In this document: in pieces, positions 10,010 through 19,553 of the stretch
Numbering within the stretch: the stretch's first letter is position 1
Layout of the letters: each line of letters begins with the position of its first letter
Source of the DNA: Carboxylicivirga linearis
GTDB lineage: Bacteria > Bacteroidota > Bacteroidia > Bacteroidales > Marinilabiliaceae
Reading direction: 5' to 3'
Length of the DNA stretch: 64,000 bases
Assembly: GCF_018271995.1 (NCBI RefSeq)
Contig: NZ_JAGUCO010000002.1
Location: forward strand, 62,001 to 126,000
Notes under the pieces: model-generated
Told to the model about the DNA's origin: nothing
Database searches by the model: none
The model's input: only the letters and a program-made list of their open reading frames with translations
Program-made: the position numbers and the translations under genes

Positions 10010-10642
10010 ATGAAAACAATTGTATTATTAGCAGCCCTTTTTGTAAGCGTATTAACCATGGCAAATGACTATGAGGAAACGATGAAGATTAACGTAGCTA
10101 AACTCGAAAAGAGTACATCATTGAATGAAATGAATCAATTAGCAGCTTTGTTTATGCGAATTTCAGATGTTGAAAAAAATGAATGGCTGCCATCGTATTA
10201 TGCCAGTTATGCTTATGTTAGGACGACACATTTTATGCATGATGCAGATTCGATTGATACGGCTCTTGATCAAGCTCAGGTTCTTTTAGATGATTTATTA
10301 AAAGCTAAACCTGATGAATCTGAATTACATGTTTTACAGGCATTTATTTACCAATTGCGGATAACTGGCGCTATGAGTGGATATAAATATTCATCATTAT
10401 CGAATCAAAGCCTGGAGAAGGCAGAACAGTTAAATGCTGATAATCCTCGTATATATTATTGTAAAGGCAACAATGTTTATCATACTCCCGCAATGTTTGG
10501 CGGTGGAGCAGAAAAAGCACAAGCATTATTTGAAAAGGCAAAATTGTTGTTCGAAGCTCAATCGCAGAAAAATGAACTTTTACCTCATTGGGGAAGCTAT
10601 CATAATGAAGTGATGTTGCAAAAATGTCTGGCTGAAAAATAA
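10010..10642 (+). CDS. Secreted TPR-like protein of unknown function
   Basis: A 210-residue protein with a signal peptide (MKTIVLLAALFVSVLTMA) and an all-helical mature part. Segments such as SLEKAEQLNADNPRIYYCKGN and GGAEKAQALFEKAKLLFEAQ look like degenerate tetratricopeptide repeats. It is probably periplasmic or surface-exposed. It sits 65 bases after the TonB receptor and 29 bases before the sensor kinase, so it probably works with that receptor, perhaps as an accessory or sensing subunit. I do not recognise a characterised family. Confidence 0.72.
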   Translation: MKTIVLLAALFVSVLTMANDYEETMKINVAKLEKSTSLNEMNQLAALFMRISDVEKNEWLPSYYASYAYVRTTHFMHDADSIDTALDQAQVLLDDLLKAKPDESELHVLQAFIYQLRITGAMSGYKYSSLSNQSLEKAEQLNADNPRIYYCKGNNVYHTPAMFGGGAEKAQALFEKAKLLFEAQSQKNELLPHWGSYHNEVMLQKCLAEK

Positions 10643-10671
10643 TTTATATCTTCATCGCAAATACAAACCTA

Positions 10672-11745
10672 ATGTCGTACTATAAAAGAAATTCAAACAT
10701 AAATCGTAAAAAAATAATCCTGAGCCTGGTTAATGCAGGTATTATTTCCTTTTTTATCGGCTTTGTCTTTATGTTTATGGCGTGCCCATCGTGTTCAATT
10801 AAACTAACCAATGTTATTTATAATGGTGGATATAGCTTATTTCTGGGCTATGGCCTGTTTAGTTTTGGGTTTGTGTTTGGGTGGATCGAAAACCGATATG
10901 TATCATGGATAGCTAAACCTGTTAAGAGTCTTTTTATAGTTTTTCTGTTTTCGGCCTTTTATAGTAGTCTCATTATTTTTGGTGTCAATTACATTTGGCA
11001 TAGCCTCATTGGTAAAATGGATTTCATCTTATTTACCAATCAATTTGGCTATATTATGTGGATTGAATTCATCATCTTTTACTTTATCGCATTGTGGTTT
11101 TATGCCCGATCGTTCTTTTTCGAGTGGCGCGCCGAAGTTCAGAATAAAGAATTGATGAAGCGCGAAGCTTTGCAGCTACAGTACGAATCATTGAAAACAC
11201 AGGTGAATCCTCATTTTCTTTTTAATAGTTTAAATGCCTTATCGGCCTTGATTGATATGGACACAACTTCGGCTAAAAAGTTTACTACTGAATTATCTCG
11301 ATTTTATCGCGATATTTTGCAATTGAAGGATAAGGAGCTGATTTCTTTAAATGAAGAATTGGAAATTTTAAAACGATACTTGTATTTGCAGCAAATCCGT
11401 TTTGGCGAGAAATTTCGTTTTACCTTTGATGTGGATGCTTCATCTCATGCGATGGTGATACCTCTTTCGGTGCAAATGTTAATGGAAAATGTTTTCAAGC
11501 ACAACGTAATTTCGGGCGATCAGCTATTACAAATTAGTATTGAAACTAAGGATACAGATTTGATTGTAAGCAATACATACATCCCCAAGCAAACTAAGGA
11601 ATCTTCGACAGGATTGGGCTTGAGTAATTTATATGAGCGTATTTTGTATTTGACGGGTAAAAAAATGCTTTTTGGGATCGATCAAGATCAATACATAGTA
11701 AAACTGCCTTTAATTTATTTAGATGATGAAAATACTGTTGGTTGA
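10672..11745 (+). CDS. LytS-type sensor histidine kinase
   Basis: A 357-residue kinase with four hydrophobic segments in residues 14-150 and no extracellular domain of note. The His_kinase motif LKTQVNPHFLFNSLNAL (phospho-acceptor His about 181) defines the LytS/YehU group, followed by a HATPase domain with the N box MLMENVFKHNV and a glycine box STGLGLSNLYERI. It phosphorylates the LytTR regulator encoded by the next gene, which it overlaps by 23 bases. CPSCS at residues 38-42 may be a redox- or metal-responsive spot between the first two helices (inference). Confidence 0.9.
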   Translation: MSYYKRNSNINRKKIILSLVNAGIISFFIGFVFMFMACPSCSIKLTNVIYNGGYSLFLGYGLFSFGFVFGWIENRYVSWIAKPVKSLFIVFLFSAFYSSLIIFGVNYIWHSLIGKMDFILFTNQFGYIMWIEFIIFYFIALWFYARSFFFEWRAEVQNKELMKREALQLQYESLKTQVNPHFLFNSLNALSALIDMDTTSAKKFTTELSRFYRDILQLKDKELISLNEELEILKRYLYLQQIRFGEKFRFTFDVDASSHAMVIPLSVQMLMENVFKHNVISGDQLLQISIETKDTDLIVSNTYIPKQTKESSTGLGLSNLYERILYLTGKKMLFGIDQDQYIVKLPLIYLDDENTVG

Positions 11746-12487
11746 AGACGAGCATTTGGCAGTCAAACGATTAGAATCTTTACTGAAGAGCTTGCAGCCC
11801 AATTTTGAAATTGTTTCTGTTTGTGATTCAGTAAAACAAGCGGTAAAATGGTTGTTGTCTGGTAATAAGCCCGATCTTGCTTTTTTTGATATTCAATTGT
11901 CTGATGGATTAAGTTTTGAGATATTCAACCAGGCAGAAGTCACTTTTCCGGTGGTCTTTACCACTGCCTATGATCATTATGCTGTAAAGGCTTTTGAAGT
12001 AAATGGCTTGGATTATCTGTTAAAACCTATTGAAGAGGAGCATCTGCAAAGGGCATTGGATAAGTTTAAGAGCGGCCAGAATAAATTGAATGATGCTTTA
12101 AAGGTGGCCTTGATGAATGCCGCAGGACAGTTGAAAAGGAATGACTTTAAAACACGTTATCTGATTAAAGTGGGAGAGCATCTTAAGATGGTGGAAACAT
12201 CATCTATTTCTTTTGCTTACAGTATGGATAAAGCCAATTACATTCGCACTTTTGAAGGCCGAACCTATAATGTCGATCAAAGTCTGGAGCAAATGGAACT
12301 GCAACTCGATCCGGAAGTTTTCTTTCGAATCAGTCGCAAATTTTTGGTCAATATCAATGCCATAGCCGATATGTTGACTTATGGCAACAGCCGACTTAAG
12401 TTAAAACTATCAGGAATGGATAAGGATGATGAAATAATTGTGAGCCGCGATAAAGTGAAGATATTCAAGGAATGGCTGGAGAGATAA
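11723..12487 (+). CDS. LytTR-family response regulator
   Basis: A 254-residue regulator. The receiver domain spans residues 3-120 (LLVEDE acid pocket, phospho-acceptor Asp56 in FFDIQL, and DYLLKPI with the conserved Lys). The LytTR DNA-binding domain covers about 145-250 and contains the family pattern FFRISRKFLVNINAI. It takes phosphate from the LytS-type kinase and should bind direct repeats upstream of its targets, possibly the TonB receptor operon in which it sits. Two in-frame ATG codons (11723 and 11726) are equally possible starts. Confidence 0.92.
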   Translation: MMKILLVEDEHLAVKRLESLLKSLQPNFEIVSVCDSVKQAVKWLLSGNKPDLAFFDIQLSDGLSFEIFNQAEVTFPVVFTTAYDHYAVKAFEVNGLDYLLKPIEEEHLQRALDKFKSGQNKLNDALKVALMNAAGQLKRNDFKTRYLIKVGEHLKMVETSSISFAYSMDKANYIRTFEGRTYNVDQSLEQMELQLDPEVFFRISRKFLVNINAIADMLTYGNSRLKLKLSGMDKDDEIIVSRDKVKIFKEWLER

Positions 12488-12634
12488 TGGGGTAGTTCAC
12501 ATACTTTTAGTATTTTTTTAAGTATTTAATGAACTTTTTCTTCAAACAAACGTCTTTTTTAGGAGAATCATTATATGGTTCCGAAAAATCTGATTTTCTT
12601 TGTAAGCAATTTAATACGCAAAAATATCTTTAAA

Positions 12635-13174
12635 ATGGAAATAGGAAGAAATAAATTTGTGACACTTTCCTACGAATTACGCCTGAATGGCACTGATGGT
12701 GAAGTGGTTGAAAAAACTGAGGCGAATGCCCCATTGGAGTTTGTATTTGGTGCCGGCAAAATGTTGGAAATGTTCGAAAACAAATTAGAAGGTCTTGCCA
12801 AAGGTTCTGATTTTGATTTCGAGCTTAAAGCAGCAGAAGCTTACGGCGAAGTAAATCCAAATGCAGTTGTTGAAATTCCAAAGAATATATTTGAAGTTGA
12901 AGGTAAGATTGATGAAGATCTTCTTACTGTAGGTAACCAGGTTCCTATGCAGGATGCTCATGGTAACCGTTTAAACGGTATCGTTTTGGAAGTAACCGAC
13001 GATAAAGTTAAAATGGACTTTAACCACCCATTGGCTGGCGACAATCTTTTCTTTAAAGGACAAGTTATTGAAGTACGTGAAGCTACTGATGAAGAATTAG
13101 CTGTATCATGTGGTTCAGGTTGTGGTGATAGCTGTGGTGACGGTGGCTGCGGAAGCGGTTGTTCTTGTGGATAA
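12635..13174 (+). CDS. slyD: SlyD-like FKBP peptidyl-prolyl isomerase with cysteine-rich tail
   Basis: A 179-residue protein. The FKBP fold is split by an insert-in-flap domain as in SlyD (VTLSYELRLNGTDGEVVEKT at the start, PLEFVFGAGKMLEMFENKLEG, GEVNPNAVVEIPK, then NHPLAGDNLFFKGQVIEVR). It catalyses proline isomerisation and acts as a cytoplasmic chaperone. The last 23 residues are a glycine-rich stretch with six cysteines that replaces the His-rich metal-binding tail of E. coli SlyD, so metal (Ni, Zn or Cu) binding is likely. The longest frame begins at 12575; I prefer ATG 12635 because homologues begin at this point. A terminator follows. Confidence 0.88.
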   Translation: MEIGRNKFVTLSYELRLNGTDGEVVEKTEANAPLEFVFGAGKMLEMFENKLEGLAKGSDFDFELKAAEAYGEVNPNAVVEIPKNIFEVEGKIDEDLLTVGNQVPMQDAHGNRLNGIVLEVTDDKVKMDFNHPLAGDNLFFKGQVIEVREATDEELAVSCGSGCGDSCGDGGCGSGCSCG

Positions 13175-13192
13175 TCAAACCAAAGAAATTAT

Positions 13193-13221
13193 AAAAGGGA
13201 AGCTTCTGCTTCCCTTTTTTT
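13193..13221 (+). terminator. Intrinsic terminator after the SlyD-like gene
   Basis: AAAAGGGAAGC and GCTTCCCTTTTTTT form a hairpin with a seven G/C-rich-pair core, loop TTCT and a seven-base T-run. Confidence 0.88.
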
Positions 13222-13311
13222 ATACTAAAAAATTGATGGTAGTTGGCATACAGCTTCTAAAATATTATTTTTACGATCGGAATAATTTCAAATTGTTACA
13301 AATACAAACAT

Positions 13312-14388
13312 ATGGCTGGAAATTCATTTGGAACCTTATATAAATTAACTTCTTTTGGTGAATCGCACGGTAAAGCTGTTGGTGGTGTCATCGAGGGAGT
13401 GTTACCCGGAACTGTTATTGACGAAGAGTATGTTCAAAGCGAATTGGATCGTCGTCGTCCGGGGCAATCGGCTATTACTACGCCTCGAGACGAGAAAGAC
13501 CGTGTGGAGTTTCTATCGGGTATTTTTGAAGGTAAAGCAACCGGAACACCAATTGGTTTTGTGATTTGGAATAAAGATCAACGGTCGAAAGATTATGGTA
13601 ACATAAAGGAGGTTTATCGTCCTTCTCATGCCGATTATACCTATCAAAGCAAATATGGTATTCGCGATTATCGAGGTGGAGGTCGTTCTTCTGCACGCGA
13701 AACTATTGCTCGTGTGGTGGCAGGTTCTATTGCTAAACTTATGCTTAAGCAATGGGGTATTACCATTAATGCGTATACCTCTAAAGTTGGAAATTTAAAG
13801 TTAGAGAAGTCCTATAAAGAATTGGACTTAAATCAAACTGAAGAAAATATTGTTCGTTGCCCCGATCAGGAAATGGCGGCCAAAATGATTGAGTATATCG
13901 ATCAGGTTCGTCGTGATAAAGATTCTGTTGGAGGTGTAATTAGTTGTGTCGTTGGTCAGGTTCCTGTTGGATTGGGAGAACCTGTTTTTAGTAAACTTCA
14001 TGCTATGTTAGGTAGTGCCATGTTAAGCATCAATGCAGTTAAAGGATTTGAGTATGGATTGGGCTTTGATGCTACTCATTTGATGGGATCTCAACATAAT
14101 GATGAGTTTTATATGGATGGCGATAGGGTTCGTACGCGTACCAACCGTTCCGGAGGAATTCAGGGAGGTATCTCTAACGGCGAAGATATCTATTTTAATG
14201 TTGCTTTTAAGCCCATCGCAACTGTTTTAAAGGAACAAACTACAGTAAACAGAAGTGGTGAGGAAATTAAGTCGACTACCAAAGGTCGTCACGATCCATG
14301 TGTGTTACCACGGGCAGTGCCTATTGTTGAAGCTATGACGGCAATGGTTTTAATCGATGCTATTTTAATGAATAAGATGTATCAATAG
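13312..14388 (+). CDS. aroC: Chorismate synthase
   Basis: A 358-residue protein covering the whole AroC family. Signatures are [20 protein letters not shown] at the N-terminus, the second motif [18 protein letters not shown] and the third [17 protein letters not shown]. It converts 5-enolpyruvylshikimate-3-phosphate to chorismate in the cytoplasm with reduced FMN. It is the last common step of aromatic amino acid synthesis. It stands alone here; no other aro genes are nearby. Confidence 0.97.
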   Translation: MAGNSFGTLYKLTSFGESHGKAVGGVIEGVLPGTVIDEEYVQSELDRRRPGQSAITTPRDEKDRVEFLSGIFEGKATGTPIGFVIWNKDQRSKDYGNIKEVYRPSHADYTYQSKYGIRDYRGGGRSSARETIARVVAGSIAKLMLKQWGITINAYTSKVGNLKLEKSYKELDLNQTEENIVRCPDQEMAAKMIEYIDQVRRDKDSVGGVISCVVGQVPVGLGEPVFSKLHAMLGSAMLSINAVKGFEYGLGFDATHLMGSQHNDEFYMDGDRVRTRTNRSGGIQGGISNGEDIYFNVAFKPIATVLKEQTTVNRSGEEIKSTTKGRHDPCVLPRAVPIVEAMTAMVLIDAILMNKMYQ

Positions 14389-14504
14389 TAAAGGGAAAAT
14401 TTAAAAGGTTAAAGGCAAAAGTTTTGTAGGAATATTGTTTGTACAATTCAACGAATATTTGTTTTTGCCTCTTAACTAGATCATCTTATTAATTGTAAAT
14501 AATA

Positions 14505-14590
14505 GTCCCGGTAGGGACGACTGTGAAAGCATAGTACGTAAGTGCTATGTTTTTTGAATTTATGTTTATTTTAGGCCCGGAGGGCTGTCT
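14505..14590. repeat. Composite palindromic intergenic element
   Basis: Two alike mini-palindromes, GTCCCGGTAGGGAC (14505-14518) and GGCCCGGAGGGCT (14574-14586), flank the terminator-like hairpin at 14530-14549. The GC-rich arms stand out from the AT-rich spacer and look like a dispersed REP-type element of this genome. No second full copy is in the window. Confidence 0.45.
14530..14555 (+). terminator. Terminator-like hairpin downstream of aroC
   Basis: CATAGTAC and GTGCTATG pair over eight bases (one T-G pair) around loop GTAA, followed by TTTTTT. It lies about 140 bases after the aroC stop and inside the composite palindromic element. Confidence 0.6.
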
Positions 14591-14617
14591 GTGTTGTAAT
14601 AAAAGAAGAACAACTAA

Positions 14618-16042
14618 ATGAAGAATCTCGCACTGCACTGGAAAATAATTATCGGATTATTATTAGGAATTGTCTGGGCTGTTTTATCCGGCTTTTTTGG
14701 CTGGAGCGAGTTTACTATTAATTGGATAGCACCCTGGGGACGTATCTTCATTAGTTTACTAAAATTAATTGCTATTCCTTTGGTGTTGTTTTCTATCATT
14801 GGAGGTATTGTTGGCTTGGGTGATCCTAAACATTTGGGTAAGCTAGGACTTCGTACGTTATTACTTTATTTGGTAACCACCATTTTAGCGGTTTCAATTG
14901 GATTGATATTAGTGAATGCTGTTAAACCGGGTGTTTGGATGGATAAAAGTGTGCGAACCGAAAATCGTATTGCCTATGAATTATGGGCTCAGCAAGAAGG
15001 GCATCCTGCACATGATAATACTTGTTTACTATGCGACGATTCCAATCAATCATTAATTGATGAGGTTGCTAAGCGTCGAGGTTACGATCAGGATGAAAAT
15101 GTAGCCAAGCGATTAAAACAAGTCAGTGAGCAAAAGGAAAGCGGACCATTGCAATTTCTGGAAGATATGGTTCCCGAAAATGTGTTTTGGGCAATGAGTG
15201 ATAATGCACATATGCTAAAGATTATTTTCTTTGCCATTTTCTTTGGAATTTCTCTTCTTTTTGTTCCTGATAAACAATCAAAACCTGTTATTAATGTTAT
15301 CAATGGATTAACCGAAGTTTTTTTAAAAATGGTTGATCTGATAATGAAAGCAGCTCCTTTCTTTGTATTTGCCTTACTGGCTGGTTTGGTTTCCGAAATG
15401 GCTGGTGATGACCCGGCAAAAGTATTTGAGATGTTTAAAGGCTTAACATGGTACTCTTTAACTGTATTGGCGGGTTTATTATTAATGGCTTTTGTTATTT
15501 ATCCAACCATCATGAAATTCTTCGTTAAAAGGTTATCGTATAAGAGCTTTTTAAAAGGAATTAGTCCTGCTCAAATGTTGGCATTCTCAACCAGTTCAAG
15601 CGCTGCTACTTTGCCTGTTACCTTAGAATGTGTGGAGGAAAACTTAAAAGTTGATCCCAAAGTATCTAGTTTTGTTTTGCCCATAGGAGCAACCGTTAAT
15701 ATGGACGGAACGAGTATGTATCAGGCAATTGCTGTAGTTTTTCTGGCTCAATGGCATATGATTGATCTCGATCTTGGAGAACAATTAACAATTGTTCTTA
15801 CAGCGACCTTGGCAAGTATTGGTTCTGCAGCCATCCCAAGTGCAGGATTGGTTATGTTGATGATCGTATTAAGCTCTGTAGGATTGAATCCTGCTTGGAT
15901 TGGTATTATTCTTCCCGTTGATAGAATTCTGGATATGGTTCGTACAGTTGTGAATGTAACAGGTGATGCAACGGTTTCAACAGTTATTGGAGAGTTAAAT
16001 GGAAGTTCAAAAGAAACAACAGAAGATAAAAAAGCAGAGTAA
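14618..16042 (+). CDS. Dicarboxylate/amino acid:cation symporter (DAACS family)
   Basis: A 474-residue GltP/DctA-type transporter with about eight membrane helices. The re-entrant loop motif is clear as STSSSAATLPVTLECVEE, and the substrate-site helix reads PIGATVNMDGTSMYQAIAVV. It imports glutamate, aspartate or C4-dicarboxylates with Na+ or H+. An extra hydrophilic segment of about 60 residues (from about 105 to 170, with HDNTCLLCDDSN) separates helices 3 and 4, longer than in E. coli GltP. No operon partner is seen. Confidence 0.93.
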   Translation: MKNLALHWKIIIGLLLGIVWAVLSGFFGWSEFTINWIAPWGRIFISLLKLIAIPLVLFSIIGGIVGLGDPKHLGKLGLRTLLLYLVTTILAVSIGLILVNAVKPGVWMDKSVRTENRIAYELWAQQEGHPAHDNTCLLCDDSNQSLIDEVAKRRGYDQDENVAKRLKQVSEQKESGPLQFLEDMVPENVFWAMSDNAHMLKIIFFAIFFGISLLFVPDKQSKPVINVINGLTEVFLKMVDLIMKAAPFFVFALLAGLVSEMAGDDPAKVFEMFKGLTWYSLTVLAGLLLMAFVIYPTIMKFFVKRLSYKSFLKGISPAQMLAFSTSSSAATLPVTLECVEENLKVDPKVSSFVLPIGATVNMDGTSMYQAIAVVFLAQWHMIDLDLGEQLTIVLTATLASIGSAAIPSAGLVMLMIVLSSVGLNPAWIGIILPVDRILDMVRTVVNVTGDATVSTVIGELNGSSKETTEDKKAE

Positions 16043-16235
16043 CACTTAATTATTCAACAGTAGGTTGTAGTTTAATATGTAATTAAACGAAAGTGATATT
16101 GATTGTTCTTTCTTTATTTTTTACTTTCTTTATGTTGTAATTGGATGTTTTGACATTTGTTTATAGAGCTAACTATTTTTTTAATAGTGTATAGAGGAAA
16201 ACTCTCCTTCATTTCTACTTTTAAACTTTAAATCT

Positions 16236-17930
16236 ATGTATGTATTGCAAATGGTAAGGAAAATATTTGTGTCTTTCTTGTTTTGTTTCTTGATTATAAA
16301 CGTTTCAGGTGCTAATAAAAAGGCTTATCAGTTAAAATATTCATTTTATAATAATGATAAAAAGATCGATAATGCAGAAAGAATATTAACCTATTTAGAT
16401 GGTGTTACTTATCTTTCAAATGACTCTGATAAAGTTCGCAACTACATAGATTTTAATAATGATGCAATAGTCTCAATTTTGAATTACAACAATGAACTTT
16501 TCAAAGTAACTACTTCATTTGATTCTTTGCCTCAGCCTCAATTTAAAGAAACAAATGATGTAATTCTTGACTTCGACTGTAAATACGCTACTTTTTCTTC
16601 TTTTTCGAATACGATAGAAGTTTGGTACACAACCAAAGCTCAGGCAAAGGGATCTCCTTATAAATCTTTTTTGCCCGAAAAGGATGCCTTGGTACTAAAA
16701 GTTAGAATCAATAATAGTTACATGTATCAAATCGAATCCATCGATAAAGTAAAGCTATCCAAAATTCCAGATTATCCTGTAGCTGCAGCTATGGAAGTTA
16801 AACAATCGAGGATGGAAGAACTGATGATTCGATCGCGTTATATTACGATACCCGTTTTTGAAGATGAAATTATAAATTTTGAACCATCCAAACCAACCGC
16901 AAAAAGTCCCGAATTGGTAAAAGATAGTGTTTATCATTTCTCAAATGGAAGTGTTATTTTAAAACGAATTACATTACCAGAAGTATGGCATAAAGGTGCT
17001 AAAGTATTTGCTCAACTATCTTGTGCTTCAAACGGTGATGCTTACGATCGGGTAGGATCTGTATTTATGATAAAAGATAATTCAAAGGCACAATCAATGC
17101 TGGATGCATTTACCAAAGGGCTGGATGTTGTTCCATCTTTTACTGATAATGATGGGCAACAATACCAGGGAATGATTAGTGAGGCAAGTTATGAAACGCC
17201 TGTAGAGCTAATGCGATTTGCATCTTCGTTTGGTGTAGGGCATTTTAATATGCGACGCGAGATTAATAACTATCCATGGTTTGATAAGGCTATATACAAA
17301 GAAGAGATCAGTCAAGTTGTGCCTAAAAATCAAGATGAAATTACCTTAGGAGTTTTTGTTGGAAATTACGATAAAGGTGGGCATAAGATAAATCTGCAAT
17401 TAGATTTTTATCCGGATGAAGATGAATCAAAGTCAGAGAAACAAATTGTCAAACCACTATTTTATACCGTAAATGTCATGGAAATGTCAGGTCAGAATTA
17501 CGGACGTTTTTTTAATAATGATACTCTAACGGTTCACTTCGAATTGGATAATGATGTGGACCATACGCAGCTTATCTACACTTCAACTGGCCATGGTGGC
17601 TGGGGAGGAGGTGATGAGTTCAATCCCAAACTAAATCAAATTCTATTGGATGGAGAACTTGTTTATTCGGTTACTCCATGGCGTACCGATTGTGCTACGT
17701 ATCGTTTATATAATCCATCATCAGGCAATTTCTCTAACGGAATGTCATCAAGTGATTTGAGTCGTTCAAATTGGTGTCCGGCAAGTGTCACACTACCTTA
17801 TATTATTCCTTTAGAGAACCTGACAAAAGGAAAGCACGAGGTGAAAGTGATTATTGATCAAGGAGATCAGGAAGGTAATAGTTTTAGTCATTGGTGTGTT
17901 TCCGGAGTTTTAATAGGGGATGAGAGGTGA
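16236..17930 (+). CDS. Peptide-N-glycosidase F-like secreted amidase
   Basis: A 564-residue protein with a signal peptide (to about residue 26, VSGA). The last 330 residues resemble the two jelly-roll domains of PNGase F, the enzyme that cuts N-glycans from asparagine in glycoproteins. By eye, GDAYDRVGSVFMI (Asp271) matches the segment with catalytic Asp60 of the Elizabethkingia enzyme, and GHGGWGGGDEF (Glu461) matches the segment with Glu206. RSNWCPAS matches the C-terminal domain. The extra N-terminal 200 residues resemble the longer type II PNGases. It probably acts at the surface or outside the cell on host or algal glycoproteins. It stands alone. Function is inferred from motif order. 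Confidence 0.75.
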   Translation: MYVLQMVRKIFVSFLFCFLIINVSGANKKAYQLKYSFYNNDKKIDNAERILTYLDGVTYLSNDSDKVRNYIDFNNDAIVSILNYNNELFKVTTSFDSLPQPQFKETNDVILDFDCKYATFSSFSNTIEVWYTTKAQAKGSPYKSFLPEKDALVLKVRINNSYMYQIESIDKVKLSKIPDYPVAAAMEVKQSRMEELMIRSRYITIPVFEDEIINFEPSKPTAKSPELVKDSVYHFSNGSVILKRITLPEVWHKGAKVFAQLSCASNGDAYDRVGSVFMIKDNSKAQSMLDAFTKGLDVVPSFTDNDGQQYQGMISEASYETPVELMRFASSFGVGHFNMRREINNYPWFDKAIYKEEISQVVPKNQDEITLGVFVGNYDKGGHKINLQLDFYPDEDESKSEKQIVKPLFYTVNVMEMSGQNYGRFFNNDTLTVHFELDNDVDHTQLIYTSTGHGGWGGGDEFNPKLNQILLDGELVYSVTPWRTDCATYRLYNPSSGNFSNGMSSSDLSRSNWCPASVTLPYIIPLENLTKGKHEVKVIIDQGDQEGNSFSHWCVSGVLIGDER

Positions 17931-18173
17931 TTAAAATAAATTAGGTTTTCTTCCTTGTGTAACTAACTTATTTTTAAGAGAAACCTTATATTCTTTTATA
18001 TTGCTGATATTCTTTCTTATAGTTTTAGAATCATAAGCTGTTAGTCTGCCTTTTTGCTGCGTTTATCTCTGTAATTGTTTTGTTTATCAACCACAGAAAA
18101 TAAATATACAAAAAAGGTGTTACGATTAGCATGTGTTGGGTATTAACATATATAATCCAAGCATGCATGGTTT

Positions 18174-19550
18174 ATGAAAAAATGGATAATAAATAGATTA
18201 TCTCCAATAAATCATAATTTAAGTGAGGGAATCGAATATTGGAAAGAATACATCTTCCTCAGAGTGTTGTTTCTGTTTCTTATTCTCGGTAGTCTCGCAT
18301 ATATATTTGGAGTAACCTGGTGTATTCAGGCTAATTATTATTTGGTTGCATCTGTTGTATCTATTGCCTATAGTTCAATAGTTTTTGTAATCGTATTTAA
18401 TACAATTCCGCTTCAAATAAAGTACTATGTTGTAACCTATATGGCACTTTTTCTGGGTGTTTCATTATTAATATCATTGGGTACAGATGGGGCCGGTTTT
18501 ATCTATTTAATAGGTTATTCTATTTTGGCAGCTTTACTTTTCGGATTAAGAGGTGCTGTTCTTAGTGTAATAGTTAATTTACTTGTTATTGTTTTGATTG
18601 GTATTGGGTTGTGGTATGGTATTTTCAATAATTACCGAATTAGCCTAATTGAACCCGGGCATTGGTATGTGTTAAGTTTTAATATTCTACCAATGTCAGC
18701 TGTAGCATCAATTCCGTTGGCATTGGTGGTAAAGGGATTAAAACAGATTATAGATAGTTTAAAAGCTTTGCAAAGATCATTAGAAATTAACATTGAGCAG
18801 TTGCATAAAGCAAAAGAGAAAGCTGAGGAATCTGACCAGTTAAAATCAATGTTCCTGGCCAATATTAGTCATGAAGTACGCACTCCTTTAAATGCTGTAA
18901 TGGGATATACCGAATTGTTGATGCACAACATGGTAGAAGATGAAGATGAAAAAGAAAGGTATTATCAAATAGTGTTTCAAAATGGCCAGTATTTATTGGA
19001 AATGATGGATAACCTGGTGGATGCTTCTCTTATAGAAAGTCATCAACTTACTACTCATTCTAATTTCTTTCAGTTAAGTGATTTGATTTCAGAGTTAAAA
19101 CATCTTTATGAATCAAAAAAGAATAGTGAAACTGTTTCATTACGTTTTGTTGAGAATCTCTTTTCATGTGCTGAATTTGCATTAAATAGTGATCGTAAGC
19201 GGATAAAGCAAATTTTAATTAACCTCATAAATAACGCTTATAAGTTTACTTTTATTGGTTCAATTGAAGTGGGATATGAAGATGCCAATGATACATTATT
19301 GTTTTATGTGAAGGATACAGGTATTGGTATTTCTGAGGAAAATAGAAAGAATATTTTTCGACGCTTTGTTAAGGTAGATCAGTTGAAAGGAGGTTCTGGC
19401 CTGGGATTATCAATTAGTAAAAGCCTGGTAGAGTCACTCGGAGGTAAAATATGGTTTGATTCTCAAGAAGGAAAAGGAACAACCTTCTACTTTAGTTTGC
19501 CTAAAACAGAAGAGGAGAATTTGGGAAATTTCAATTCTTTGATAAAATAG
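18174..19550 (+). CDS. Membrane sensor histidine kinase (6-TM type)
   Basis: A 458-residue kinase. Residues 25-190 hold about six hydrophobic helices without a periplasmic domain. A short coiled coil (EINIEQLHKAKEKAEESDQ) leads into the HisKA box NISHEVRTPLNAVMGYTEL and a HATPase domain with NLINNAYKFT, DTGIGI and GGSGLGLSISKSL. No receiver or response regulator is fused or adjacent. The neighbouring gene on the other strand encodes a kinase of the same build, and the two stops are three bases apart. The signal and the partner regulator are unknown. Confidence 0.9.
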   Translation: MKKWIINRLSPINHNLSEGIEYWKEYIFLRVLFLFLILGSLAYIFGVTWCIQANYYLVASVVSIAYSSIVFVIVFNTIPLQIKYYVVTYMALFLGVSLLISLGTDGAGFIYLIGYSILAALLFGLRGAVLSVIVNLLVIVLIGIGLWYGIFNNYRISLIEPGHWYVLSFNILPMSAVASIPLALVVKGLKQIIDSLKALQRSLEINIEQLHKAKEKAEESDQLKSMFLANISHEVRTPLNAVMGYTELLMHNMVEDEDEKERYYQIVFQNGQYLLEMMDNLVDASLIESHQLTTHSNFFQLSDLISELKHLYESKKNSETVSLRFVENLFSCAEFALNSDRKRIKQILINLINNAYKFTFIGSIEVGYEDANDTLLFYVKDTGIGISEENRKNIFRRFVKVDQLKGGSGLGLSISKSLVESLGGKIWFDSQEGKGTTFYFSLPKTEEENLGNFNSLIK

Positions 19551-19553
19551 ATT

